From NCBI GenBank assembly GCA_965242805.1, contig CBDETD010000002.1:4464001-4528000 (forward strand): a stretch of 64,000 nucleotides of DNA, given 5' to 3'. The notes under the pieces were generated by a model. That model made no database searches, was not told the DNA's origin, and was given only the letters and a program-made list of their open reading frames with translations. Positions 34,549 through 43,312 of this stretch are shown piece by piece. Positions within the stretch are counted from its first letter, which is position 1. Every line of letters starts with the position of its first letter. Both the position numbers and the translations under genes were made by a program. Origin of the DNA: JANQEU01 sp965242805 (GTDB lineage Bacteria > Bacteroidota > Bacteroidia > Cytophagales > Cyclobacteriaceae).

Positions 34549-36895
34549 ATTCTTGTCTAAGGTAATTTGTCGGATTCATGTTTGCAGTCTGAATAATTTT
34601 TAAACCAATACTGCAACCCATAACTATCAGCATTCCAATGACGGGAACTAAAAAATGCCGCATGGTAATTTCAATGTGGTAAGCAAAAATTATATCCAGT
34701 ACGATCCCGATAACGTGATTTGCTGCATATAAACCAAGCACTGCAGCAATGAATGTAATAAAGTAAAGTTCTCTGCCCAGGAGGTTGGCAATTTGAGTTT
34801 TAGTGGCACCTAAAACTTTCCTAACCCCAAATTCCTTGATCCTTCTTTGAATTGTCAAGGAAATCAAAGTATATAAACCCAGTGAGGTGATAAGTAATGC
34901 ACAAATTGCCACAGAGAGGTTGATATTAATGGTAATGAAATTGGTGTCCCGCATATCGTCCATCACGGATTCCTGGACAATTCCTCCATATAGATCATTA
35001 GGGAATAACTCATTCCATCTCTTTTCTATTAATCTGTTCATTGCATAAGTATCATTATCTGAAGTTTTGATCACGACGTATTTGTACTCCCCCTTAGGAA
35101 CTAATTGTATGAAACACGGCGGGATCTTATTGTCAAGCATGATTGGTTTCAGGTTAAAATCATCCACTACTCCGATCACTGTGAATGACTTCTCATCAAT
35201 GATTAGGGCCTCACCAATCATGTCCCTCCCGAATTGTGATTCGAGGAATTTATTGATGACAATTTTGTTGTCCTCATAACTTTGGTTAAGATGAAACAGG
35301 TTACCCTTTGCCAGACGGACACCCAAAGTTTCAAGATAATCTGGGCCCACTCTTAAGTGTGCCACCTGGATTTCGACACCATCAACTGACATTGAACTGA
35401 GTTGATGATTAAATCCGATAAGATTGTAGGTTCCGGAGATCTTCCGAACTTTTGGGTCCTGATGCAATTGTTGGGTCATCAAGTCAAATTGTTCCCCCGA
35501 GTTCAGAGGGATATTGATCACCTCTTCAAGGTCGTAACCTCTGTCAAAAGTTTCTTGGTAAAAGGAATTCTCTACGAAGATCCCAAGGCTCATCAGGTTA
35601 TAAAAGCAAAGTAAAAACTGGATGGTTAGAAGGGTCTTTGCCAGGTAATTCTTGCCAGATAACTTCACTTTTTCACGAAATATTGACAAAGTAGGGAATT
35701 TGGAAATGTAGAAAGCAGGGTATGCTCCAGCTATAATAGCTGTAAGAATCAAAAGCCCAAGAGCCAACGATATTAGTGTGGTAAAAGGTATTGTAGAAAG
35801 TTTGATTAGATCATAAGGAAACAAACTGTTGTAACCCGGAATAAGGATCATCGAAATCAATATGGAGCAAATCATCGAAATGATGATAAGGATAATATTC
35901 TCCATAAGGAATTGGACAATTATTTGTCTTCTGTTTCCTCCAAGTACTTTCCTTGTAGCAATTTCCCTCAATCTTTTCCCCGACATTGCAATGCTTGTAT
36001 TAATGAAATTGAAGAAAGCGAGTAGTAATACGGCAATTGCAGAACTTACCGTCCCCATAACTGAAGCAGGATGCAAATGTCTATTGAAGCTTGACATGTA
36101 CAGATTGCTTTCATGTGACGGCCATTCTACTAGATCCATTAATCGGTAGCTAGTGATTTCAAGGCTTTTGTTTTTTTCGTTTTGTTTCTCAATGTTTGTT
36201 TCGAGAATTGAGTGCAATCCAGCAATTGTATTATCAGTATGAAAAATGAAGACACCATCGATCCATGTTGACCATTCTTCATGATCAGGTGTTAGTAATT
36301 CTTCATAATTCTCAAAATGGATGACTGCACTGAAATCAAAACTGATATTCTCAGGGAGCTCCTGAATAATGTCGATCACTGTAAATGAAAGCGTCTTCTT
36401 ATCGGGAAGCTGAACCTCAACTATCTCCTGTGATGGATCTGTCGTTCCAAATAATTTGATTGCAATATCCCTGGATAAGATGATTTCATTTTTACGAGGA
36501 ATGTGTATACCTCTACCAGATTGGTTTTCAACATTAAGAACATTCAATAATTCCGGATCAATGAATGTGATATTCTGGCGAATCAGTTGATCTCCTTTTT
36601 TGACAATCAGATGTTCACGCTGATATCGGAAGGACTGGATGCCCTGTGTTTTGATTTGATTGGCCAGGGCCAGGGGAACTGCGCCAATAGGATTTTTATC
36701 TGGTCTTTCCCCAATTACCTTGAAAACTTTAGTCGAATTTTCAAGACTCTTATTGAAGGTATGGTTGTACCGGAAATTGAAAAAACCAATGGTTCCTATA
36801 GAAAATGCAAGACCTAGACTCAATACGTTGATAGAAACGAAAAATGAATTTCTCTGAAAAGTACGGAACGAAGTAATGAAATAGTTGCGCCACAT
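34547..36895 (-). CDS. FtsX/MacB-type ABC transporter permease (divergent paralogue)
   Basis: A 782-residue complete permease: N-terminal helix after MWRNYFITSFRTFQRNSFF, a periplasmic core, FtsX block near residues 280-400, a second periplasmic core, and the last FtsX block with FGVRKVLGATKTQIANLLGR. It ends NPTNYLRQE, where the other permeases end NPxxxLRYE. It also has YNHTFNKS where they read xxxSYDRFH or LSFDRYH. It is the most divergent of the set. No GTTYC-N5-GRAAC operator precedes it; instead an inverted repeat lies directly before its start. Confidence 0.88.
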   Translation of the reverse strand: MWRNYFITSFRTFQRNSFFVSINVLSLGLAFSIGTIGFFNFRYNHTFNKSLENSTKVFKVIGERPDKNPIGAVPLALANQIKTQGIQSFRYQREHLIVKKGDQLIRQNITFIDPELLNVLNVENQSGRGIHIPRKNEIILSRDIAIKLFGTTDPSQEIVEVQLPDKKTLSFTVIDIIQELPENISFDFSAVIHFENYEELLTPDHEEWSTWIDGVFIFHTDNTIAGLHSILETNIEKQNEKNKSLEITSYRLMDLVEWPSHESNLYMSSFNRHLHPASVMGTVSSAIAVLLLAFFNFINTSIAMSGKRLREIATRKVLGGNRRQIIVQFLMENIILIIISMICSILISMILIPGYNSLFPYDLIKLSTIPFTTLISLALGLLILTAIIAGAYPAFYISKFPTLSIFREKVKLSGKNYLAKTLLTIQFLLCFYNLMSLGIFVENSFYQETFDRGYDLEEVINIPLNSGEQFDLMTQQLHQDPKVRKISGTYNLIGFNHQLSSMSVDGVEIQVAHLRVGPDYLETLGVRLAKGNLFHLNQSYEDNKIVINKFLESQFGRDMIGEALIIDEKSFTVIGVVDDFNLKPIMLDNKIPPCFIQLVPKGEYKYVVIKTSDNDTYAMNRLIEKRWNELFPNDLYGGIVQESVMDDMRDTNFITININLSVAICALLITSLGLYTLISLTIQRRIKEFGVRKVLGATKTQIANLLGRELYFITFIAAVLGLYAANHVIGIVLDIIFAYHIEITMRHFLVPVIGMLIVMGCSIGLKIIQTANMNPTNYLRQE

Positions 36896-36898
36896 CTG

Positions 36899-36921
36899 GA
36901 TTTGAAATTTTATTTCAAATC
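36899..36921 (-). promoter_or_regulatory. Inverted repeat at the start of the permease gene
   Basis: GATTTGAAA (36899-36907) and TTTCAAATC (36913-36921) are perfect 9-bp arms around a 5-bp spacer, ending 4 bases before the ATG. As RNA it would form a hairpin covering the ribosome-binding region; as DNA it could be an operator. Confidence 0.45.
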
Positions 36922-37037
36922 TTGGAATATCCTTTACGACATTCGTCCGAATTGATCGGATTGGACTTATTTCTCACGAACAATGCTTTAAAAACGCCTT
37001 AATATTCCAGAGTCATTCAATCCCCTCAACAATATTT

Positions 37038-37053
37038 TGATCTCATGAGATCA
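37038..37053. promoter_or_regulatory. Perfect 16-bp palindrome
   Basis: TGATCTCATGAGATCA lies between the permease and the SnoaL-like gene, 60 bp before the latter's start. It is a candidate operator for either divergent gene. The binding protein is unknown. Confidence 0.4.
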
Positions 37054-37113
37054 TGGTGACATAGGGTTGTCACTACCAGGATTTACTTTGGAAAAAATCA
37101 AACAATATAAATT

Positions 37114-37491
37114 ATGAAAACTCAAGAAATTGCAAATCGTCTTATTGAACTCATAAGGAATGGCCAGTGGGTTGATGCTCAAAACGAACTTTACTCCGAT
37201 GATATCCTAAGTGTGGAACCAGAAGGTACCCCAAATGGTACTGTTAGGGGGAAATCGGCATTGGCAAAAAAAGCCGAGGAATGGGATGGAATGGTTGAAA
37301 ATGTTCTGGAATCCTCCATTTCCGACCCTTTGGTAGCAGACCATTTCATAACAGTGGCCATGAAGTCAAAAATTCAATTCAAAGGAATGCCTGAACCTGT
37401 GAACATGGATGAGATCTGTCTTTATCAAGTGAAGGAGGGAAAGATCATCAAGGAACAATTCTTCTACACTCCAATGCCGGAGTTTGTTTAA
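37114..37491 (+). CDS. SnoaL/NTF2-like small protein
   Basis: A 125-residue protein of the SnoaL-like fold: MKTQEIANRLIELIRNGQWV, YSDDILSVEPEG, KSKIQFKGMPEPVNMDEICL and a C-terminal strand pair VKEGKIIKEQFFYTP. Such proteins bind or isomerise small polar molecules; no active-site signature is clear. It is preceded by a perfect palindrome and converges with a 7TM-AraC regulator gene. Confidence 0.72.
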   Translation: MKTQEIANRLIELIRNGQWVDAQNELYSDDILSVEPEGTPNGTVRGKSALAKKAEEWDGMVENVLESSISDPLVADHFITVAMKSKIQFKGMPEPVNMDEICLYQVKEGKIIKEQFFYTPMPEFV

Positions 37492-37506
37492 GTAACACTA
37501 TGTTGG

Positions 37507-37533
37507 AAGCATACGTTTTTACGATGTATGCTT
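37507..37533. terminator. Shared hairpin between convergent genes
   Basis: AAGCATAC (37507-37514) and GTATGCTT (37526-37533) form an 8-bp stem between the SnoaL-like gene and the AraC-type gene; it overlaps the last codons of the latter. The T tracts are short, so it is a weak terminator at best. Confidence 0.45.
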
Positions 37534-38643
37534 TCTCCTGTATTCTGTTGGGGTCATTCCTTCATTTTTTTTAAAAATATAATTGAAGGAGGATTTTGAA
37601 TTAAATCCGCATTCCAAAGCAATTCCCAGTATAGACAAATGACTAAATTCTTCGCTTGTCAATCGATCCTTAAACTCCTTTAATCTGTAGCTGTTGACAA
37701 GGTCATAGAAGTTCATCTCCAAATGCTCATTTATAACCTGGGAAAGTACGTGTTTACTTACTTCCATTTTTTGAGAAAGCTGGTCTATATTCAGCTTCAT
37801 ATTGAGGTATAACTTCTCATTCATCATAATACGTTCCAACTTATTGACAAGTTCCTCTACCCAAATGGTGTCCAGATTGGATTTGGCGTATTTCGATTGA
37901 GTAGACTGAGAATTTGTATCGGTCTCGATGAATATCCCTTGCTGCCGAATTCCAAAAAATCCAATGACAAAAACATTAAATGCGACTATTGTTCCGATTA
38001 CCTTGAAACTTGTCAGAAGTTCAATGTATTCGAATTCTGCTACCCAAATGATTATAAAAGTGACCCAAAAACCTATGATTTCAAGAACTAACCAATGTCT
38101 TAACCAATTAAGAGTGATTTTTTCCGAATAGGAAAACTCATTCTTAATTCGTTGGCGATGGTTTTGAAGTAAGATGACGCAGGCCATCGGATAAGTAAAG
38201 CAGAAAAATGCCATGATCAACGCATATTGTCGCATATAGAATGGTAACTCTCCTCTATAGGTAAATACAGCACTCTCTACCCATATTTCCGTTCCGTTAT
38301 CAAACAGATCGACGTAATAAAAGGAAATCAGCATTATGAAAAATGGTAAAAAATGATACCATTCTCTGGTCAGATAGAACTGTTTTTCAGAGACAAGTGC
38401 TTTTACATACAAAAACAACATTGGTGCGCTCAAATAAGCGAGGATCGCTCCTGGAAAGAGTAGATGTTTTGGGATCCCTATATTTCGAAGTTCAATATTT
38501 ACATAGAAATACAACAAGTGACCGGTATTCACGATCAGCCAAATGAGCAGGATCGTATCAAACACTTTTTTGTCTTTCTTTACAGCCACCAGAGCAGCTA
38601 GAAAAATACATATACCTATCCCTACAAAAAATACGGCATTCAT
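37519..38643 (-). CDS. 7TM-AraC-type transcriptional regulator
   Basis: A 374-residue protein with an N-terminal membrane module of seven helices (about residues 1-235) and a cytoplasmic AraC-type DNA-binding domain (about 270-370). The two helix-turn-helices are MKLNIDQLSQKMEVSKHVLS and FSHLSILGIALECGFNSKSS, with the signature FNYIFKKNEGMTPTEYRRK. This architecture is common in Bacteroidota; the ligand of the membrane module is not known. It lies immediately downstream, on the same strand, of the tandem small-RNA-like array. Confidence 0.88.
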   Translation of the reverse strand: MNAVFFVGIGICIFLAALVAVKKDKKVFDTILLIWLIVNTGHLLYFYVNIELRNIGIPKHLLFPGAILAYLSAPMLFLYVKALVSEKQFYLTREWYHFLPFFIMLISFYYVDLFDNGTEIWVESAVFTYRGELPFYMRQYALIMAFFCFTYPMACVILLQNHRQRIKNEFSYSEKITLNWLRHWLVLEIIGFWVTFIIIWVAEFEYIELLTSFKVIGTIVAFNVFVIGFFGIRQQGIFIETDTNSQSTQSKYAKSNLDTIWVEELVNKLERIMMNEKLYLNMKLNIDQLSQKMEVSKHVLSQVINEHLEMNFYDLVNSYRLKEFKDRLTSEEFSHLSILGIALECGFNSKSSFNYIFKKNEGMTPTEYRRKHTS

Positions 38644-38704
38644 AAACTCCGGTCTAATTTATTAAAATCGAGTGGACCTCAATGAACCATGATGGTATGG
38701 ATAT

Positions 38705-38790
38705 AAAAAAGGCGGCCCGCTGTTATTGCGGAGCCGCCACTCACATTAAGACCAGCTATAGAAAAAAGAATATGTGAATATCTGAAATTT
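38705..38790 (-). ncRNA. Array unit A, degenerate at its 5' part
   Basis: Core CTATAGCTGGTCTTAATG, then a GC-rich hairpin: GGCGGC with an unpaired base, then CCGC stem and loop (38711-38738), then six T on the minus strand. The conserved AAGTAGTGAGT block is missing. A TAAATTTC before it could be a weak -7 box. Confidence 0.4.
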
Positions 38791-38900
38791 ATACCTAGCC
38801 TATATCTTTTATCGATGGATAGGGTATGAAAGCCGTTGAAAGTCTGACTAAAGACGTTTTGTGTAAAATAGTTGGATAATGGTGGAAAATAAGAAGCACA

Positions 38901-38983
38901 TAAAAAAACAACCCGCCAGGAGGCGGGTTGCGACTAAACCAGTTATGGAAATTAAAGTACTCACTACTTACAAGATCAAAGGT
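38901..38983 (-). ncRNA. Array unit B, complete
   Basis: Minus strand order: -7-like CACCTTTG (38976-38983), TAAGTAGTGAGT, the core TTTCCATAACTGGT, a perfect 9-bp hairpin CAACCCGCC-TCCT-GGCGGGTTG (38908-38929) and seven T. A TTGG lies 19-20 bases before the TTTG. All parts of a small transcription unit of about 70 nt are present. Confidence 0.5.
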
Positions 38984-39097
38984 GATCAGTTTTTAGTATC
39001 CAAAATCCGTTTATCGACCAAGTGATAAAATGATCCGGTGAGGGTGCTTATCTACTCGTTTTTGAAATCTTTTTAATGTTTTGAAAATGTTGGCAAT

Positions 39098-39187
39098 AAA
39101 AAAGGCGACTCTCAGCTGCTGAGAATCGCCTTTAGGTTTTTAAACCAGCTATGAAATTAAAAACTCACTACTTATGACCCAAAGATT
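39098..39187 (-). ncRNA. Array unit C, complete, strand-specific hairpin
   Basis: Minus strand order: AATCTTTG (39180-39187), TAAGTAGTGAGT, TTTCATAGCTGGT, then GGCGATTCTCAG-CAG-CTGAGAGTCGCC (39104-39130) and TTTTTT. The sixth pair of the stem is U-G in minus-strand RNA but a C-A mismatch in plus-strand RNA, which supports minus-strand transcription. Confidence 0.52.
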
Positions 39188-39299
39188 CTATCAATGTTTG
39201 AGAATTTTGAAGACGATCGTCCAATTGACTAAAAAAACCGATAAGTGAATTGAATCTTTCGATTTTACATGGAATGGAGATAGATTTCATATTCAGGGC

Positions 39300-39375
39300 A
39301 AAAAAAAAGGGCAACTCTTTTGAGAAGCCCGTTACTACCAAGACCAGCTATGAAATATTTTTCTATTGAATCAAC
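39300..39375 (-). ncRNA. Array unit D, degenerate
   Basis: Core TTTCATAGCTGGTCTTGG is intact. The hairpin GGGC-TTCTC-AAAA-GAGTT-GCCC (39309-39330) has two central U-U mismatches, followed by nine T. The AAGTAGTGAGT block and a -7 box are not recognisable, so this copy may be inactive. Confidence 0.4.
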
Positions 39376-39499
39376 ATTACAATTATCGAGTAAAATATGA
39401 TGTCATTTTCTTTAATCCGACGAATCCTAGAATTCCTTCGTCGAATCTATATCTCCATTCGATCGTAAGATCTTCTGCATATGCGAGAGATGAAAATAT

Positions 39500-39577
39500 A
39501 AAAGGGCAATCTCACTTTGGGATTGCCCTTTTGACCAACTATGAAATATTATACTCACTACTTATGATACAAATATG
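39500..39577 (-). ncRNA. Array unit E, complete
   Basis: Minus strand order: CATATTTG (39570-39577), TAAGTAGTGAGT, TTTCATAGTTGGT, then a perfect 12-bp stem AAAAGGGCAATC with a 9-base loop and GATTGCCCTTTT (39500-39532). The A/T flanks make this hairpin usable as a terminator on both strands. Confidence 0.48.
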
Positions 39578-39701
39578 TGGTTAACAATTGGTGTGAAGCT
39601 GGGGCATTCGATGAATGACCTGAATAAACCGATCAACAATGGATTCACATGGATTACTCTCAAAACTTAGGGGAAAATGGGACTGGTGTCAGGAGAGAGG
39701 T

Positions 39702-39811
39702 AAAAAAAAGGCGATCCGCCATGTGACGAACCGCCCCTCATTGAGACCAGCTATGGAAATAGTTACTCTACTATCTCTAAATGTAAAATTGTATCAAGAA
39801 GATCAAAGTGG
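39702..39811 (-). ncRNA. Array unit F, strand-specific hairpin
   Basis: Core TTTCCATAGCTGGTCTCAATG, preceded by ATAGTAGAGT (variant of AAGTAGTGAGT). Hairpin GGCGGTTCG...CGGATCGCC (39710-39735) and eight T on the minus strand. Two stem pairs are G-U wobbles only in minus-strand RNA; in plus-strand RNA they are A-C mismatches. A CCACTTTG (39804-39811) with TTGGACGA 19 bases earlier may be the promoter, giving a longer 5' part than in other units. Confidence 0.45.
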
Positions 39812-39918
39812 ACTTCTACATTCGTCCAACCTATCATATTATCCGACAAAGTGGTAAAATCATTGGTTGAATATGAAAATTCATATAAAAAATTTTCATA
39901 TTCTAATATAGACAATCC

Positions 39919-40818
39919 CTATTCTTTGATTTCTGCTGTTCCGGATCCGGAGCTGATTTTGACCCTAATATCAGCAGATCCAAATCTTTTTATCTTCCTG
40001 ATCTTGGCATTTCTCCCGTCACCAATTTCCTCTGTTTTATCAAATTCAAAAGGGGCGACGATTTTACCATATTGCTTATTCACTTCCATCACAATCTCCC
40101 CGGTTATTTTATTGCCCTGGAAATCCAGAACAGCATCTCCTGAACCACTATTTAGTGAGATATCGTCTTCTAATGCGGATGAAAGAGAAAGCTCCACATC
40201 TCCGGAACCTGAGTTGAAAGTGCTTCCGGCCGTTACTTCGATGTTTTTACCTTCTATGTCACCACTTCCGGTGTTCGCACGGGCTTCTCCTGTCATACCA
40301 TCGATCTCAATATCACCGGATCCCGTATTCAACCCTAACTCTCCTTTGCTGTTGTCCATTTCAATATCTCCAGACCCAGTATTAATGGTAAACTCACCAT
40401 TTACATCGGAGATTTCGAAATCTCCGGATCCGGAATTCATACTGGCTTCGGTTACGATGTTTTTAAGTTCGGCATCGCCGGATCCAGTGTTGAATTCAAT
40501 GTCAATACCATCAGGTAATTCGAAAGTCCAGGTGGCAGATCCGTTTGTATTTCTTGGCATGTCATCATCATCCTCTATGACAAGTTTTGATCCTCTTTTT
40601 TCAATCGTAGGATTGTAATCGAAATTGTAACTATGAGTGAGGTTCAATTGGATTTCGTTGGATGCTGTTTTCTTGAATACCGCATCTCCGGACCCTACAC
40701 TCATCTCAATCTTGTCAATCCCACTAAAAGATTTGTCAATGGATTTTTGGGCTATGCTGAAATGAGCACAGAACGCAATCAAAAGGAAAAGTGTTAAAGA
40801 AGTTCTTAAGGATTTCAT
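39919..40818 (-). CDS. DUF2807 (GIN domain) secreted protein
   Basis: A 299-residue protein with a signal peptide (cleavage near AIAQ, residue 23). The mature part is a ladder of short beta-helix turns with GSGD motifs: VGSGDAVF, TGSGDAEL, SGSGDFEI, TGSGDIEMDN, TGSGDIEIDG, TGSGDIEGKN, SGSGDVELS and SGSGDAVLD, at a spacing of about 18-22 residues. This is the GIN/DUF2807 pattern, a right-handed helix used by predicted adhesin heads; the function is unknown. It lies upstream, on the same strand, of the tandem small-RNA-like array. Confidence 0.82.
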   Translation of the reverse strand: MKSLRTSLTLFLLIAFCAHFSIAQKSIDKSFSGIDKIEMSVGSGDAVFKKTASNEIQLNLTHSYNFDYNPTIEKRGSKLVIEDDDDMPRNTNGSATWTFELPDGIDIEFNTGSGDAELKNIVTEASMNSGSGDFEISDVNGEFTINTGSGDIEMDNSKGELGLNTGSGDIEIDGMTGEARANTGSGDIEGKNIEVTAGSTFNSGSGDVELSLSSALEDDISLNSGSGDAVLDFQGNKITGEIVMEVNKQYGKIVAPFEFDKTEEIGDGRNAKIRKIKRFGSADIRVKISSGSGTAEIKE

Positions 40819-40912
40819 AGTTATTCAATTAAGTACAAATCAGAGACTCACTTCGTTTACCAAGGTTGCATCAAGGTCAAAGTAACTTTCAACTCACTTC
40901 GTAAATTGAATT

Positions 40913-43300
40913 CTATTCATATCTAAGGGACTTGACTGGATTTACCAGACTCGCTTTGATCGAATTGCTACTGACCGAAAGAAGTGCAATGACTATTGAA
41001 AGAATGCCTGTGATGAGGAATACTCCAAACCCTATTGAGATCCGATAAGGGAACCGCTCAAGCCATCCATTCATTATCCAATAGGCCATTGGCCATGCGA
41101 TGATGTTGGAGATCAATACCAGGATCATGAAATTCCTGGAAAAGAGTATGGCAATCGATCCGGATGAAGCGCCCAACGTTTTCCTGATCCCAATCTCTTT
41201 CATCCGTTGTGTAATCGTAAAACTCGCCAAGCCGAACAAACCCAGGCAAGCAATGAAAATAGCCAGGCTTGAGAATGTTGTGAAAATCCAAAAGAACTGT
41301 TTTTCCGAATGGTACGCATTTTCCAATTCATCCGAAACGAATTGTGCAGCGTACATTTCCCCTGGGTTTATTTCCTTGAAGTGGTTTTCCACTTTGGACA
41401 AAGTATTGGACATGTCGGATGTGTTGATTTTCACATAAGCAAAGTTCTTTGTGTAATCATTACCAAGGAAAAAGACCACAGGACCCAATTCCGTATAAAG
41501 CGGTTCAAAATGAAAATCCTCAACAACCCCCACGACTTTAACAGGTGCGTTGTACCAGATAAATTGTGTTCCAAGGACATTATCCAATCCAAGGAATTCA
41601 ACGGCTTTTTGATTTAGTACCACTGAATTACTGTCGGATTCAAGTCTCGGATCAAGATTCCTCCCCTCAACGATTTCAATGTCAAATGTTTCGAAAAAAT
41701 ATTCGTCAACATATTCCATTGGCATAGTAAAGGTTTCTCCTTTAAGTACAGCTCCACCAAATCCGTCATACCTACCAGTAGGCGATTTACTGCAAGCACT
41801 TGCCTGTATGACATCGGATTCTTTCAATACTTCAGTTCTGAATAGATCATAGTTTTCCCTTGAACGAGCTGATGGAAGTTCAACAGAAATAATTTGTTCT
41901 GTTTCAAGACCCAATGCTTTGTTTCTAAGAAAATCCCATTGATTCAGGATTATGAGAGTAGCACAAATAAGGAAGCTGGAAATCGCAAACTGAACAATGA
42001 CCAATCCTTTTCGTAACAGGACAGATCCATTTCCCATCTTGTAGTAGGAAGAGCCCAAAACCCTCAATGGATTGAAAGAAGAAAGGAAAAATGCAGGGTA
42101 ACTTCCGGAAATAATTCCGAGTACTATCAGCAAAAGAAATCCCCCAAGGAAATAGGAACTCGGAAGATCAAGCAGGCTGAATGATCGATGGGAGAATTCA
42201 TTGAAAATTGGGAGGAATACTTGTACAAGAGTTATAGCCAGAACACTAGCTATCAATATTGTCAGCACTGACTCAATTAAAAACTGTTGTATTAACTGCT
42301 TTTTATCTGCTCCAAGGGTTTTTTTAACACCGACTTCTTTAGACCGTTTGGATGCCATGGAAGTCGCCAGGTTCATGTAATTGATACACGCAATGGCAAT
42401 AATGAATATAGCAATGATAATTAGTAGTTGAATATAGGCTCCAATCCCGTTGGATTCAATTTCTTCTTTCAGGTTGGAGTAAAGATGAATATCAGTAATT
42501 GGCTGTGTCCCAAGGAACGCCCATTCCTGGTACCATTCAGGTGCATTTGATGAGATCATTTCCTTAAGCCCTTGATTGATATCATCGATGTCAATCTCGG
42601 GGAATAACTTAACGTACGAATTAACTGATGTCCAACCCCAGCTCTCGGTCATATTGGGGGCGGTATTTTCAAGAGTTACAAGTGACATGTAGTAATTGTA
42701 ATGGAAATGGCTCTCGGATGGGATGTCGTCCATTACACCAGTTATTTTGTATTCGGAGTTTGAATTTTCATAGACATTTCTGAGTGTGACGATTTCACCA
42801 ATGATATCGGTTGTTCCAAATATTTTGATAGCTTCTGATTTCGTAATTACAATTGTTCCGGGATCTTTAAAAACTGATGTCGGATTTCCCACAAGTAGTT
42901 CAAATGAGAAGAATTCGAAAAAGTTGGGGTCTACGTAAGTATAATTATCGGTGATATCAAAGTGTCGCTCATTGTCTACCACTTCCAGTTTGCTATTGAA
43001 TGCGTAGAACATTCTCAGGTAGTCCGAAATACCACTAAAACTTTCTTTCATCAACGGTGCAATTCTCCATGGAGAGGTGGTGGTAGTGGTGTAGTCGTCC
43101 CCATTTCTAAAGGACATGGTAACCCGGTGTATGTGTTCGGCATCTTCATGAAAGCGGTCATAACTTTTTTCATGGTGTGCGTATAGCAAGATCAGAATGG
43201 AGGCGGTAAGTCCGATTGCTAATCCCAGGATATTGAGAACTGAGAACACTTTGTTTCGTGTCAGGTTTCTTATTCCTATTTTGATGATGTTTTTGAGCAT
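40913..43300 (-). CDS. FtsX/MacB-type ABC transporter permease
   Basis: A 795-residue complete permease. N-terminal MLKNIIKIGIRNLTRNKVFS and first helix, periplasmic MacB-like core, FtsX block with ACINYMNLATSMASKRSKEV and GVKKTLGADKKQLIQQFL, second core (about 430-660), and a last FtsX block with FGLASFTITQRMKEIGIRKT. It ends NPVKSLRYE. It follows another permease gene of the same family by 12 bases, so the two are one operon and may form a heterodimer. Promoter control lies upstream of 45772. Confidence 0.92.
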   Translation of the reverse strand: MLKNIIKIGIRNLTRNKVFSVLNILGLAIGLTASILILLYAHHEKSYDRFHEDAEHIHRVTMSFRNGDDYTTTTTSPWRIAPLMKESFSGISDYLRMFYAFNSKLEVVDNERHFDITDNYTYVDPNFFEFFSFELLVGNPTSVFKDPGTIVITKSEAIKIFGTTDIIGEIVTLRNVYENSNSEYKITGVMDDIPSESHFHYNYYMSLVTLENTAPNMTESWGWTSVNSYVKLFPEIDIDDINQGLKEMISSNAPEWYQEWAFLGTQPITDIHLYSNLKEEIESNGIGAYIQLLIIIAIFIIAIACINYMNLATSMASKRSKEVGVKKTLGADKKQLIQQFLIESVLTILIASVLAITLVQVFLPIFNEFSHRSFSLLDLPSSYFLGGFLLLIVLGIISGSYPAFFLSSFNPLRVLGSSYYKMGNGSVLLRKGLVIVQFAISSFLICATLIILNQWDFLRNKALGLETEQIISVELPSARSRENYDLFRTEVLKESDVIQASACSKSPTGRYDGFGGAVLKGETFTMPMEYVDEYFFETFDIEIVEGRNLDPRLESDSNSVVLNQKAVEFLGLDNVLGTQFIWYNAPVKVVGVVEDFHFEPLYTELGPVVFFLGNDYTKNFAYVKINTSDMSNTLSKVENHFKEINPGEMYAAQFVSDELENAYHSEKQFFWIFTTFSSLAIFIACLGLFGLASFTITQRMKEIGIRKTLGASSGSIAILFSRNFMILVLISNIIAWPMAYWIMNGWLERFPYRISIGFGVFLITGILSIVIALLSVSSNSIKASLVNPVKSLRYE

Positions 43301-43312
43301 GATAATTTAGAA

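Larger units (their letters stand above)
38644..39918 (-). repeat. Tandem array of six ~200-bp units carrying minus-strand sRNA-like elements
   Basis: A 1275-bp stretch without genes. Six units start (A tract before the hairpin, plus-strand view) at 38705, 38901, 39098, 39300, 39500 and 39702, so the steps are 196, 197, 202, 200 and 202 bp. Each has on the minus strand a conserved core TTTCnATAGCTGGT, a strong hairpin whose sequence differs between units, and a T tract. Upstream parts also match: 39015-39034 and 39844-39863 agree at 17 of 20 positions. I infer tandem duplication and divergence. Outside the units I see nothing. Confidence 0.7.

Noticed and set aside
38941..39800. Short plus-strand ORFs beginning at the ATG inside the array core (for example MKLKTHYL and MKYYTHYL)
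   Set aside because: The length and reading differ in every unit, unit A has no ATG, and wobble pairs and T tracts favour the minus strand; the similarity follows from the conserved core.
38644..39918. CRISPR array
   Set aside because: Units are about 200 bp, repeats are imperfect and long, spacers are related to each other and no cas genes are present.
39851..40618. A 255-residue ORF on the plus strand
   Set aside because: Antisense of the DUF2807 gene; the SPDPVL-like pattern mirrors the GSGD repeats.
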